DNA from: DASUPK01 sp963763955
GTDB lineage: Bacteria; Actinomycetota; Thermoleophilia; Solirubrobacterales; 70-9
DNA length: 64,000 bases
Reading direction: 5' to 3'
NCBI GenBank assembly: GCA_963763955.1
Contig: CAVXQP010000016.1
Coordinates: 372,001-436,000 of the forward strand
The position numbers were made by a program, and so were the translations under genes. Each line of letters begins with the position of its first letter. Within the stretch, counting starts at the first letter, position 1. Of the stretch, positions 50,727 through 61,003 are shown in pieces. Under the pieces are notes generated by a model. That model had not been told where the DNA came from. It ran no database searches and saw nothing but the letters and a program-made list of their open reading frames with translations.

Positions 50727-50770
50727 GGACGGCTTCGCCATCTACGGCCGCCACAAAAACCGCGGCCGGA
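50727..50770. repeat. Family A-related fragment with CACAAAAACCGC block
   Basis: GGACGGCTTCGCCATC followed by ACGGCCGCCACAAAAACCGCGGCCG. The second block recurs at 62132-62166. Small hairpin with an A-tract loop. Confidence 0.5.
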
Positions 50771-50773
50771 TCT

Positions 50774-50803
50774 ACTTTTAGCGGCCGCACGCGGCCGCTA
50801 AAA
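50774..50803 (-). terminator. Palindromic terminator after small membrane-protein gene
   Basis: Perfect inverted repeat TTTTAGCGGCCGC / GCGGCCGCTAAAA with a 2-nt centre. The TAG stop of the minus gene at 50798 lies inside it. A/T-rich outer arms on both sides fit a bidirectional terminator. Confidence 0.65.
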
Positions 50804-51286
50804 GGTGGCGGGCGGTTTTCGCCGGGCGCCCCCGCCGCTCTCCGCGGCTCTGAACCCGCCGGAGATGAAGATCCCGATCGAGGCGAGCAGGGCCAGCCAG
50901 TAGCCGAAGGAGAGGCTGATCTCGAGGCCGTTCTGCGGCTTGCTGACGATCCCGTTGAACGCGATCAACACGAAGGCGGTGAGGCCGACGATCGCGGTCA
51001 GCTCGCCGCGAGGCCAGGACAGCGCGTGGCCGCGGACCACGATCCAAGCCAGGATGAAGGGCGCGGCCGCGGCGGCGAGCAGCAGCCAGCGCGCGATCGG
51101 AAAGGTGTCCCAGGCGCTGCAGCTCGAGTTGCCGACCCCACACGCCCAGTTGGCCGGATCGCTGCCTCTCTGCACCACGCTGGGGTCGGTCGAGAGCGAA
51201 AACCACTCGAGGAACAGGCTGATCACCAGGACCGTCGCCGCGACCATCCCGATGATCTCCGAGCGATCCAGCTTGGAGAGGTCCAT
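50798..51286 (-). CDS. Four-helix membrane protein, function unknown
   Basis: 162 residues. N-terminal MDLSKLDRSEIIGMVAATVLVISLFLEWF, then ARWLLLAAAAAPFILAWIVV, LTAIVGLTAFVLIAFNGIV and SFGYWLALLASIGIFISGGF. A Cys-containing extracytoplasmic loop (CGVGNSSCSAWDTF) may hold a disulfide. Family of small actinobacterial membrane proteins with no assigned role. Confidence 0.7.
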   Translation of the reverse strand: MDLSKLDRSEIIGMVAATVLVISLFLEWFSLSTDPSVVQRGSDPANWACGVGNSSCSAWDTFPIARWLLLAAAAAPFILAWIVVRGHALSWPRGELTAIVGLTAFVLIAFNGIVSKPQNGLEISLSFGYWLALLASIGIFISGGFRAAESGGGARRKPPATF

Positions 51287-51303
51287 GGGGCGACCCTATC
51301 CGA

Positions 51304-51345
51304 CATCAATCCGGTTGCGCCTGCCGGCGCACCCTCGCGTATGCC
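51304..51345. repeat. Dispersed repeat family B, copy 3
   Basis: CATCAATCCGGTTGCGCC...GCGCACCCTCGCGTATGCC between divergent genes. Its ATG at 51341 is in frame with the LLM oxidoreductase and may serve as its start. Confidence 0.6.
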
Positions 51346-51349
51346 GCGT

Positions 51350-52300
51350 ATGTATAGGGTCGCGGTTGTGGCGCAGCGCTGGGGATTGACCGTTCCGCTC
51401 ACCGGGTTGTCCCTGCCGGACAACGAGGACCTCGTTCGGCGCGCCGAGGCGGCCGGTTACACGGACCTCTGGTCCGGTGAGACCAACGGGCCGGACGGCT
51501 TCACCCCGCTCACCCTGGCCTCCGCCTGGACCGATCAGGTTCGCCTTGGCACCGGCGTGGTCGGCGTGATGCAGCGGGGCCGCGCCCTGCTTGCCCAGGA
51601 GGCGGCTGCAGCCGCCGATGCATCGGGCGGTCGCTTCGCGCTCGGCATCGGCGCCTCCTCGGACCGGATCATCGAGGGCTGGAACGGGATGCCCTTCGAG
51701 AAGCCGCTCAGCAAGATGTCGGAGACCATCGACTTCCTGAGGACCGCGCTGTCGGGGGAGCGTGCCGCCGGCGGCTTCAAGCTGGAGCGGGCGCCCGAGG
51801 AGAGGGTGCCGATCATCGTCGCGGCGCTGCGCGGCAAGATGCTGCGACTCGCGGTGGAGAAGGGCGACGGGGCCTTCACGAACTTCCTTCCCCTGGCGGG
51901 CCTGCCGAAGGTCGCCGGTGAGCTCGCAGGGGCACCCCAGAGCTTCGAGCTGCTCTGCCGCTTCTTCTGCATCCCCGGCGAGCGCGAGCAGGTGGAGCCG
52001 CTCGCCCGTTTCATGTTCTCGTCCTACATCACCGTTCCGGTCTACGAGGCCTTCTACCGCTGGCTCGGCTATGGGGAGAAGATCGACGAGATGGTCGAGG
52101 CCTGGAACGCGAAGGACCGCCAGAAGGCCGCCGGGGCCGCGCCCTGGGACCTGATCGAGGAGATGTTCATCTTCGGTGAGCCCGAGCAGATGAAGGAGAG
52201 GCTCGGGGCGTTCGTCGAGGGCGGCATCACGCTGCCCGTGATCACCCCGATCACCACGCCGGACAAGCTCGGCGAGCTGATCGAGGCGCTAGGCCGCTAG
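51350..52300 (+). CDS. LLM-class F420-dependent oxidoreductase (luciferase-like)
   Basis: 316 residues from the ATG at 51350; ATG at 51341 (in the repeat) adds three. TIM-barrel of the luciferase-like monooxygenase superfamily: YTDLWSGETNGPDGFTPLTLAS, VRLGTGVVGVMQRGRALLAQEAA, FALGIGASSDRIIEGWNG. In actinobacteria such proteins usually use coenzyme F420. Substrate unknown. Ends overlapping the PadR gene by 12 bp. Confidence 0.85.
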   Translation: MYRVAVVAQRWGLTVPLTGLSLPDNEDLVRRAEAAGYTDLWSGETNGPDGFTPLTLASAWTDQVRLGTGVVGVMQRGRALLAQEAAAAADASGGRFALGIGASSDRIIEGWNGMPFEKPLSKMSETIDFLRTALSGERAAGGFKLERAPEERVPIIVAALRGKMLRLAVEKGDGAFTNFLPLAGLPKVAGELAGAPQSFELLCRFFCIPGEREQVEPLARFMFSSYITVPVYEAFYRWLGYGEKIDEMVEAWNAKDRQKAAGAAPWDLIEEMFIFGEPEQMKERLGAFVEGGITLPVITPITTPDKLGELIEALGR

Positions 52301-52798
52301 CCGCTTCCAAAAGCGGACGTACTCTCGCTCGTGGCCTATGCCGGCCTCGATCGCGTGCATCACCCCTTCGGGCGCGGCGACCCTGCGGCACAGCTCGAGC
52401 TGCTCCTCGTACTCGCGCAGCTTGGCCTCGTGGGTCTCCAGCTGCCGCGGGGCGAGCGTCTTCGGATCGGCGCCAAAGAAGAGCTTGAGCAGCCCCGCGT
52501 CCCGCAGCTCATAGAGCTCGCCGGTCGGCTCCCCCCGCCAGCGATCGAGCTCCTCCTTACCCCTCTTCGTGAGGCGGTAGAGGCGCCGGCGCCTGCCGGA
52601 TTTCTCGCGGCGCTCCGACAACAGGCCGACCTCGGCGAGGCGCCCGCACTCCGAGTACAGCTGCGTGTGCGGGAGCGACCAGAACTGGCCGACTCCTTGG
52701 GCGGCCGCCTGCTTCAGGTCGTAGGGGGAAGCGGGCTGCATCTGCTCGATCAGGCCGAGCAGGACGTAGGAGGTGGGTGTGAGCCTTGTCACTGCCAT
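52289..52798 (-). CDS. PadR-family transcriptional regulator
   Basis: 169 residues: winged helix (TPTSYVLLGLIEQMQPASPYDLKQ, LPHTQLYSECGRLAEVGLLSERRE, YRLTKRGKEELDRW) and the C-terminal helical dimerisation domain of the AphA/PadR-s2 type. Divergent from the carotenoid oxygenase, whose promoter holds a perfect palindrome; probably its local repressor. Confidence 0.9.
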   Translation of the reverse strand: MAVTRLTPTSYVLLGLIEQMQPASPYDLKQAAAQGVGQFWSLPHTQLYSECGRLAEVGLLSERREKSGRRRRLYRLTKRGKEELDRWRGEPTGELYELRDAGLLKLFFGADPKTLAPRQLETHEAKLREYEEQLELCRRVAAPEGVMHAIEAGIGHEREYVRFWKRLAA

Positions 52799-52821
52799 AG
52801 GGCGAGGAGAATACGATACTC

Positions 52822-52836
52822 TCCGTACCGTACGGA
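52822..52836. promoter_or_regulatory. PadR operator candidate
   Basis: TCCGTAC-C-GTACGGA, a perfect 7-1-7 inverted repeat in the 59-bp divergent region between the PadR gene and the carotenoid oxygenase; ATACGATAC at 52811 is a partial second site. Confidence 0.55.
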
Positions 52837-52857
52837 TTGAACCATTCAGGAGAGATC

Positions 52858-54300
52858 ATGAGCCAGACCGCACAGAAGACGCCCCCAGCGCACTCATCGA
52901 ATTTGACCTCGGGCCTCGAATCGCTCGAGCAGGAGATGCGAGTCGATTCGCTGCCGCTGGAGGGGCAGCTGCCGGCCTGGCTCCAGGGATCGCTGGTTCG
53001 GACCGGCCCGGCGAAATGGGAAGTCGGCGGGCGGTCGATGAACCACTGGTTCGACGGCTTTGCGATGCTGCACCGCTTCGGGATCGCCGATGGCGAGGTC
53101 TCATATGCGAACCGGTTCCTCGAGACCAAGGCCTACCGCGCGGCGAAGCAGAGGGACGAGATCGTCTACTCCGAGTTCGCCACCGATCCGTGCCGCTCGC
53201 TCTTCGCTCGCGTCTTCTCCATGTTCTCGCCGAAGATCTCCGACAACGCGAACGTCAACCTGGTCAAGCTCGGCGAACGCTACATCTCGATGACGGAGAC
53301 ACCGATCCCCGTCGAGTTCGACGGCGACACGCTGGAAACAGTGGGCGTCGCCTACGAGTCGCCGGGGATGCTGACCACCGCCCATCCACACCTCGATCGC
53401 GAGTCCGGCGGCATGCTCAATTATTCGGCCAAGCTCGGGCCCCGGAATCGCTACCGGTTCTTCCACCTGTCCCCGGGCGCCGCGAAGCCGGAGGTGCTCG
53501 CCGAGTTGCCCGTCAAGGAGCCCGCCTACATGCACTCCTTCGGCCTCAGCGAGCGCTGGCTGGTGCTGGCGGAGTTCCCGCTGGTGGTCAACCCGATCAG
53601 CATCCCGCTCTCGGGCCGGCCCTACATCGAGAACTATCGCTGGAAGCCGGAACGTGGCACGAAGTTCACCCTGATCGATCGCCGAACCGGCGAGGCGACG
53701 GGTCCGTTCGAGACGGATGCTTTCTTCTGCTTCCACCACGTGAACACCTACGAGGAGAACGGGTCAGTGGTGGTCGACGCCTGCACGTTCGAGGACGCAG
53801 GGATCATCGAGGACCTCTATCTCGACCGGCTCCGTGACGGCAAGCCCATCGCTCGAGCGGAGCTGAGGCGGTTCCGAATTGACCTCTCGTCAGGCCGCGT
53901 CGCCACCGAGCAGCTGGCTGAGGGCCTGGAGCTGCCACGAATCAATTACGGCCGGCACAACGAACGTCCCTACCGCTACGTCTGGGGAATCGACCAGAAG
54001 ACCGGCTGGCTCGACCGGATCGTCAAGGTCGATGTCGCCGAGGGCCGCACGATCGAATGGCGCGAGGAGAGCTGTAGTCCGGGCGAGCCCGTCTTCGTCG
54101 CCGCCCCCGACGCGGAGGCGGAGGACGACGGCGTGCTGCTGTCGGTGGTCTTCGACTCGCGTTCGGGCCGGTCGTTCATGCTCGTGCTGGATGCCGCGGA
54201 GCTGACCGAGCTGGCCCGTGCCGAGGCCCCGCACCACATCCCGTACGGCTTCCACGGGCAGTTCGTGGGCGAGGATGCTCCGTCGGAGCGACCCGTTTAG
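52858..54300 (+). CDS. Carotenoid cleavage oxygenase
   Basis: 480 residues, iron(II) seven-bladed beta-propeller (RPE65/CCD family). The four iron-binding His are seen in TAHPHLD, YMHSFGLSE, CFHHVNTYE and YGFHGQF. Starts at the ATG at 52858 after AGGAGAG. Cleaves a carotenoid or apocarotenoid double bond, possibly to retinal; no carotenoid biosynthesis or opsin gene is in view. Probably PadR-controlled. Confidence 0.92.
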   Translation: MSQTAQKTPPAHSSNLTSGLESLEQEMRVDSLPLEGQLPAWLQGSLVRTGPAKWEVGGRSMNHWFDGFAMLHRFGIADGEVSYANRFLETKAYRAAKQRDEIVYSEFATDPCRSLFARVFSMFSPKISDNANVNLVKLGERYISMTETPIPVEFDGDTLETVGVAYESPGMLTTAHPHLDRESGGMLNYSAKLGPRNRYRFFHLSPGAAKPEVLAELPVKEPAYMHSFGLSERWLVLAEFPLVVNPISIPLSGRPYIENYRWKPERGTKFTLIDRRTGEATGPFETDAFFCFHHVNTYEENGSVVVDACTFEDAGIIEDLYLDRLRDGKPIARAELRRFRIDLSSGRVATEQLAEGLELPRINYGRHNERPYRYVWGIDQKTGWLDRIVKVDVAEGRTIEWREESCSPGEPVFVAAPDAEAEDDGVLLSVVFDSRSGRSFMLVLDAAELTELARAEAPHHIPYGFHGQFVGEDAPSERPV

Positions 54301-55220
54301 TTCATAGCGCGCGCGAGGGAAAGGGCGTAGAGGCCCTCGGGGTCCGTCCACCAGTCGGTCAGCTCGAGGCCGGCTTCGGCGTAGATGCCCTCGAGGCCGG
54401 GACGCAGGAACTTGGTCGATATCTCGGTGCGCATCTCCTCGCCCGCCCCGAACGGCACCAGCATCTCGAGCGCCGAGACGTTGACCACCTGGTTCGCCTG
54501 GGAGCGCAGCCGGATGTCGACCCAGAGGTTCTCCGGGTCCCAGCGGGCGACGTGCTCGAACGAGTCGACGTCGAAGTCGGCGCCCAGCTCGCGATTGAGG
54601 ACGGAGAGAACGTTCTTGTTGAATTTCGCTGTGACGCCCGCGGAATCGTTGTAGGCGGCCTCCAGAGTCGCGCGGTCCTTGACCAGGTCGGTGCCCAGCA
54701 GGAAGCGGTCCTCGGGGTCGAGCAGGTTGGCGATGCGCCGCAGGAAGCCGGCGCGCTGATGCGGGGCGAAGTTGCCGATCGTTCCGCCGAGGAGCGCGAT
54801 CACCCGGGGGCCACCAACCGGGATGCGCTCCAGGTCGAACTCGAAGTCGCAGACCAGGCCACGGACGTTGATCCCCTCGTATTCGCCGGCGATTCGCTCG
54901 GCGGTGTCGCGGGTGATCTCCTCCGAGATGTCGACCGGGCAGTAGGTCTCGAGACAGCCGACCTCCCGCATGGCGTCGAGCAGGACGCGCGTCTTGCGGG
55001 CCGATCCGGAGCCCAACTCGATCAGGCTCGCGGGGCGGTTCGCAGCCTCGCAGATCTCAGTCGAGCGGCCCTCGAGGATCTCGCGCTCGCAGCGGGTCGG
55101 GTAGTACTCCTCGAGCTCAGTGATCTGCTCGAAGAGCTCCGAGCCCTTCTCGTCGTAGAAGTAGCGCGGCGAGAGCTCCTTGAAGGGGCTGGTCAGCCCC
55201 GCCCGGACGTCGGCCGCCAT
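54297..55220 (-). CDS. egtD: L-histidine N-alpha-methyltransferase EgtD
   Basis: 307 residues. Trimethylates histidine to hercynine with SAM, first step of ergothioneine synthesis. Signatures: SPRYFYDEKGSELFEQIT, ELGSGSARKTRVLL (SAM), ALLGGTIGNF, FLRPGLEGIYAEAGL. Convergent with the carotenoid oxygenase (4-bp overlap). Lies 130 bp downstream of egtB. Confidence 0.94.
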   Translation of the reverse strand: MAADVRAGLTSPFKELSPRYFYDEKGSELFEQITELEEYYPTRCEREILEGRSTEICEAANRPASLIELGSGSARKTRVLLDAMREVGCLETYCPVDISEEITRDTAERIAGEYEGINVRGLVCDFEFDLERIPVGGPRVIALLGGTIGNFAPHQRAGFLRRIANLLDPEDRFLLGTDLVKDRATLEAAYNDSAGVTAKFNKNVLSVLNRELGADFDVDSFEHVARWDPENLWVDIRLRSQANQVVNVSALEMLVPFGAGEEMRTEISTKFLRPGLEGIYAEAGLELTDWWTDPEGLYALSLARAMN

Positions 55221-55350
55221 CCCGGAGAGTGGCCCTCCCGGAGGAAGGTTGACCTGGATCGTGATCCGGTCCGTGGTTGTGTCGGCGGGAGCGATGGCGG
55301 CGTTCTCGGGGGCTTGTTGCGTCCTCGTCTCGGGTTCGGATCAGTCGTTA

Positions 55351-56615
55351 CTACGACCTCGGCGACCCGACGGATTCATCGCGGGCACAGCGAATGCCGG
55401 CGAAGATCTGCCGGCGCTCCGCGAGGTCCCAGTTCCGGAAGCTCGTCCGGATCACGTGGCGACGCGTGGCCCACGCCCCGCCCCGCAGGACCTTGTACGT
55501 ATCGCCGAAGAAGACCTCGGAGTACTCGGGGTAGGGAAAGGCCGCGAAGCCGGGTAGGCGGTGAAGTCGGAGCTGGTCCACTCCCAGACATCGCCCAGCA
55601 TCTGCACCGCCCCGCAGTCCGAGGCAGCGTCGGCGTACGCCCCCGCCGGCGCGCAGCCGAAGGAGAGCTGATCGAGGTTGGCGCGCTCGCGATTGCTGCC
55701 TGCTGCGGCCGCCTCCCACTCGGCCTCCGTGGGGAGCCGCTTTCCCGCCCAGCGGGCGTAGGCATCGGCCTCGTGCCAGGAGACGTGGATGACCGGGAGG
55801 CGCGGATCGACCTCCGCGGTACTCCCCATCGCTGTCCGGACCCAGCCCCCCTCCCCATCGCGCTCCCAGTACATGGGCGGCTCGGCGCCGGTCTCCTCCA
55901 GGTAGGCGATGTAATCCGCGTTGCTCACAGGGGTGCGGTCGATCAGGAAGGGCTCGAGCTCGACCCGGTGGCGGGGCCGCTCGTTGTCGTACGCAAATCC
56001 AACGGCCGGCGCCCCGACCTCGTGAGATCCAGCCTCGACCCGGACCATCTCCGGCCCCTCGGCGACAGCCTCGGCAGCGGGGGCGCCGTCGGTCTCGACG
56101 GGCTCGTAGGCCTCGACCATCTGCAGCAGCTGCAGCATCGTCTCGTTGTGCTGGTGCTCGTGGGCGAGCAGCATCTCGTAGGCGAAGCCGTCCGCCAGCA
56201 GCTCGTCGTCGGGGTCGAGTTCGATCTCGTTCAGGACCTCCAGCGTGCGCTCTCGGACCTGCTCCATGTATGGGCGGACCTCGTCGGCCCGCAGGATCGG
56301 CAGCTCGCCCCGGATCTTGCGGGGCTGCTCGATCGCGTCGTAGAGATCGCCGAGGTCGCCGCGGAGAGGTTCGCGGCCGCCGATCCGCTGAACGAGCCAG
56401 AGCTCCTCGAAGTTGCCGATGTGGCCGAGGTCCCAGATCAGCGGGCTGAGGATCGGGTCGTAGACCCGATTGAGCTGCTCCTCGGTGAGCGGCTCGATCA
56501 GCTTGAGGGTGTGGCGGCGGGCTTCATCCAGACTCTGGGCCAGTTCGGCCTTGCGGTCGGAAGCGGGACCAGGTCCACCGGCGGTCGTGGGTGCAGCAAC
56601 CTCGGCGATGGGTCA
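55351..56615 (-). pseudogene. egtB: Hercynine oxygenase EgtB, frameshifted and without a clear start
   Basis: Iron enzyme joining hercynine to a thiol donor as sulfoxide. DinB-like domain with GHIGNFEELW and the HEHQHNE (HX3HXE) iron site; FGE-sulfatase domain with LPVIHVSWHEADAYARWAGK and VWEWTSSDFTAY. After TAYP the frame is lost and the true C-terminus (FAAFPYPEYSEVFFGDTYK, IFAGIRCARD) continues one frame over: CCCGGCTTC looks like CCCGGGCTTC minus one G near 55550-55554. Upstream of 56267 the frame is clearly coding (LTEEQLNRVYDPILSPLIWD) back to about 56615 but has no ATG/GTG/TTG after the in-frame TGA. Either a decayed gene or sequence error. Confidence 0.85.
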
Positions 56616-56660
56616 AGACTAGCGGGACGCGGCGGCCGGCTCGGCGCGCGGGTCCTGTCG

Positions 56661-56707
56661 CCGGATCCCACCCCGGGTCGAGGGATCTCACCGCGGATGG
56701 GATCCGG
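56661..56707. promoter_or_regulatory. Long inverted repeat in egtB/SDR divergent region
   Basis: Perfect 10-bp arms CCGGATCCCA (56661-56670) and TGGGATCCGG (56698-56707), 27 bp apart, 50 bp upstream of the SDR start. Possible operator or cruciform. Confidence 0.35.
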
Positions 56708-56757
56708 CGCCACCGGCGCCAGCCGACTCGCGCCCGTTCAAATAAGGTGCGCCGCCG

Positions 56758-57525
56758 ATGAAGATCGACGGGGCAAGCGCGCTGGTCGCCGGCGGCGCCT
56801 CCGGGCTCGGCGCGGCGACGGCGCGGGCGCTGCACGAGCGCGGCGCGTCGGTCGTGATCGCCGACATGAACGCCGAGAAGGGAGAGGCGCTCGCCTCCGA
56901 ACTCGGCGAGAACGCCGCCTTCCTGGAGGCGAACGTGATGGAGCCGGAGCCGGTCCAGGAGGCGGTGGACGCAGCCGCGGATGCGCCGGGCGGCCTTCGC
57001 ATCTCGGTCTGCTGCGCGGGGATCGGCTGGGCTCAGCGCACCGCCTCGAAGCAGGGACCGCACGACCTGGAGATCTTCCACAACGTCATCAAGGTCAACC
57101 TGGTCGGGACCTTCAACGTGCTCCGGCTCGCCTGCGCGGCCATGTCGGACAACGAGCCCGACGACGAGGGTGAGCGGGGCGTCTGCATCAACACCGCCTC
57201 GATCGCCGCCTGGGACGGGCAGATCGGCCAGGTCGCCTACTCGGCCTCGAAGGGCGGCGTGGTCGGTCTCACACTGCCGGCGGCCCGGGACATGGCGGGC
57301 CGCGGTATCCGCGTCAACACCATCGCCCCCGGCCTCTTCGACACCCCGCTGCTGGCGGCGCTGCCGGAGGATCAGCGCCAGGCCCTCGGGGCGGGGATCC
57401 CCTTCCCCTCGCGGCTCGGCCGGCCGGAGGAGTACGGGCAGCTCGCCTGCGAGATCGTCTCCAACACGATGCTGAACGGGGAGGCGATCCGGCTGGACGG
57501 CGCGCTGAGGATGCCGCCCAGGTAG
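56758..57525 (+). CDS. Short-chain dehydrogenase, 3-hydroxyacyl-CoA dehydrogenase type 2-like
   Basis: 255 residues. Rossmann SDR: GGASGLGAA cofactor motif (12-20), acidic IADMN (NAD preference), CCAGIG, catalytic YSASK (about 160-164), APGLFDTPLL. Resembles HSD17B10-like enzymes that oxidise 2-methyl-3-hydroxyacyl-CoA in isoleucine and branched fatty-acid breakdown, which fits with the acyl-CoA dehydrogenase and meaB elsewhere. Confidence 0.88.
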   Translation: MKIDGASALVAGGASGLGAATARALHERGASVVIADMNAEKGEALASELGENAAFLEANVMEPEPVQEAVDAAADAPGGLRISVCCAGIGWAQRTASKQGPHDLEIFHNVIKVNLVGTFNVLRLACAAMSDNEPDDEGERGVCINTASIAAWDGQIGQVAYSASKGGVVGLTLPAARDMAGRGIRVNTIAPGLFDTPLLAALPEDQRQALGAGIPFPSRLGRPEEYGQLACEIVSNTMLNGEAIRLDGALRMPPR

Positions 57526-57559
57526 GCAGTCGGCGCTCGCCGACGGCGGTGCCGCCCGC

Positions 57560-58576
57560 TCAGTCTGTCCCTTCGTACTCGGGGTCCCAGTAGACCCGCT
57601 TCCGCCACGGCGGGGTGACCGCGAACGAGTAGGAGTCCCGGTCGGCGAGGGACTCGATCGGGACCAGCCTGATGCTCCCGCGGGGGCTAGTCCTGGCGCC
57701 AGGCCCGAAGAGCTCGCCCCGGATCCGGTTCGCCAGCAGCTCCTGGCGGTGGCGCTCCTCCTCCGGGCCGAGCGGTCCGCGCAAGGCGCGAGTGGACAAC
57801 GCCAGCTTCATGTTCGCCAGCTGGGCGGCGAGCGCGCGCTGCAGCGAGGCCTCGGTCGCATGACCGGCGTGGCTGCCGCCCGACACGTACAGGGTCCCGT
57901 GGGAGCGAGTCCAGCCTCGGGCGTCGCGCAGGCCCAGCGACTCGGTCACGTCCCGGACCTGCGCCGCCCCCGGCACCTCCCCTGCTGCGTCCGAAGCCCA
58001 GTCCACGGCAGGCGCGTCGGCGCCGTTGTAGCCGTTGTGCGAGCTGGCGCGGGCATCCACGCTGCCGTCCCGGTTGATCCGGATCTGCACGCCCTCCCAA
58101 TCGTCGGCGTGGAATCCGCGGGTGCCGAGCAGTGCCCGCGAGGTGGCGGAGTCGGCGTAGTACTCCCAGTACTGGATGTAGACGCACCCAGCCCGCTCGC
58201 CGGAGCAGTCGTAGCCCCGCGACGCCGCCCGCGCCGGCTCGCGGCAGTCGATCAGGTGGGTGAACAGGGTGACCGGCTGGCCGGCCCGTGACCGCGTCAC
58301 CCGGCCGGTCTCCGGCCCGTCGGAGCAGGCCGGCGAGCCGCAGCTGCGGAAGTCGACCGGCAGCGCGGTCATTCCCCGCTCGTAGACGATCCGCGGCGCG
58401 TTCTCTCGGACCTTGCCCGCCAGCTCGCCGTAGGGACCGGCGAGCTGCGGGTCGCTGCGGCAGCCGTAGCTCAGCTTGACGGCGCAGACGATCCGCTCGC
58501 CGATCTCATGGGCGAGCACCATGCCCTGCAGTCGCAGCCCGGCGAGCCAGGCGAGCGCTCCCATAGCGAGGGACAC
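57560..58576 (-). CDS. Vps62-like domain protein with TadE-like pilin N-terminus
   Basis: 338 residues from the GTG at 58576. The main domain matches Vps62/DUF946-type proteins (IQYWEYYADSATS, HADDWEGVQIRI, SSHNGYNG). Codons just upstream, in the same frame, encode GQATIEWIALIALV, a TadE/pilin-like anchor, but no start codon precedes it. Removing one C from a CCCC run (58622-58625) would join it to a GTG at 58652 (MTSFIRVCSPRS), so the true gene is probably 57560-58652 with a one-base frameshift. Confidence 0.7.
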   Translation of the reverse strand: MSLAMGALAWLAGLRLQGMVLAHEIGERIVCAVKLSYGCRSDPQLAGPYGELAGKVRENAPRIVYERGMTALPVDFRSCGSPACSDGPETGRVTRSRAGQPVTLFTHLIDCREPARAASRGYDCSGERAGCVYIQYWEYYADSATSRALLGTRGFHADDWEGVQIRINRDGSVDARASSHNGYNGADAPAVDWASDAAGEVPGAAQVRDVTESLGLRDARGWTRSHGTLYVSGGSHAGHATEASLQRALAAQLANMKLALSTRALRGPLGPEEERHRQELLANRIRGELFGPGARTSPRGSIRLVPIESLADRDSYSFAVTPPWRKRVYWDPEYEGTD

Positions 58577-58728
58577 CAGTGCGATCAGAGCAATCCACTC
58601 GATCGTGGCCTGGCCGGATCTGGGGCGAGCACACGCGGATGAAGCTAGTCACGGGGGTGACACCGAAGGCGCCTCGGAGTGACGAGACGTTCGCCCGGGC
58701 GGGCCGAAACTGGTGCTAGGGTCGCGCC

Positions 58729-58959
58729 GTGGCCGACGAACTCCAGACGACCGCCAAGAAGCAGCGCGGCGCCCGGTTCTACATCACGGTCATCGCAATC
58801 GTCCTCGCCGCGATCTTCATCCTGCAGAACACCCAGAAGGTGGACGTGAAGTTCTTCTTCTCGACCACCAACATCCCGCTGATCTTCGCTCTGCTGCTCG
58901 CGGCGTTGCTTGGCTTCATCATCGGGTTGGCGCTGCCGAGGTTCCGCCGGCACGACTGA
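58729..58959 (+). CDS. LapA/DUF1049 membrane protein
   Basis: 76 residues, GTG start. Two membrane helices (FYITVIAIVLAAIFILQNTQ and IPLIFALLLAALLGFIIGLAL) separated by the VDVKFFFSTTNI turn typical of LapA-domain proteins, which act in lipopolysaccharide or envelope assembly in other bacteria. Role here unknown. Confidence 0.88.
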   Translation: MADELQTTAKKQRGARFYITVIAIVLAAIFILQNTQKVDVKFFFSTTNIPLIFALLLAALLGFIIGLALPRFRRHD

Positions 58960-58985
58960 GGTCGCGACTTTGGGTGAGGCCGCCG

Positions 58986-59210
58986 ATGTCGTTCGCGCTG
59001 CGTTTCAACCGCGCCAATGCCGGCGACCCGGAGGGTCTCGCCGCGCTCTGCCTCGAGGCGGTCGAGTTCCGCGACGTGCCTGAGATCCCCGGTTCCGGCA
59101 TCTATCGCGGCCGCGAGGGGATCAGGGACTGGCTGCAGAGCGTTCGCGAGATCTCGGACGATCTGCAGCTCCAGATCTGGCTACAGCCGGCGCGAGGAGG
59201 CGGTCGCTGA
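58986..59210 (+). CDS. Short SnoaL/NTF2-like protein, probably truncated
   Basis: 74 residues resembling the first half of an NTF2-like fold (FNRANAGDPEGLAALC, IYRGREGIRDWLQSV). Full members run to about 130 residues; here the frame ends just before the convergent pntB. The next frame over (REEAVADLESG) looks like continuation, so a frameshift or truncation is likely. Confidence 0.5.
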   Translation: MSFALRFNRANAGDPEGLAALCLEAVEFRDVPEIPGSGIYRGREGIRDWLQSVREISDDLQLQIWLQPARGGGR

Positions 59211-59222
59211 CTTGGAGTCGGG

Positions 59223-60637
<1,415 letters not shown>

Positions 60638-60641
<4 letters not shown>

Positions 60642-61003
60642 TGACCGGACTTCCCGGGTTGATCCGAGGGTGCTCCGTCAGGAGCAACCCGATTTGTGCT
60701 TGGCTCGGGCTCCTTCTCTGGCTTCCGCTTCCTGCCGCTGAACATGCCGAGCATCCGGTCGGTGACCATGAAGCCGCCGACGATGTTGATCGTGCCGAAG
60801 GCGATGGCGATCACGCCGATCACCTTCTCCAGCGTGTCATCGGCGGAGCCGATCACGATCAGCCCGCCGAGCATGACGATGCCGTGGATCGCGTTCGTCT
60901 GCGACATCAGCGGTGTGTGCAGGGTCGTCGGCACCTTCGAGATCACCTCGAAGCCGACGAAGGCGGCGAGGACGAAGATCGTGATCTCGGTGATCAGGCT
61001 CAT
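60638..61003 (-). CDS. pntAB: NAD(P) transhydrogenase subunit alpha, membrane part
   Basis: 121 residues: three membrane helices of dII alpha (ITIFVLAAFVGFEVISKVPTTLHTPLMSQTNAIHG is the signature; shown here in overlapping parts ITIFVLAAFVGFEV and TTLHTPLMSQTNAIHG) and a short charged C-terminus. Separate from the dI protein, the three-gene form found in many bacteria. Confidence 0.92.
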
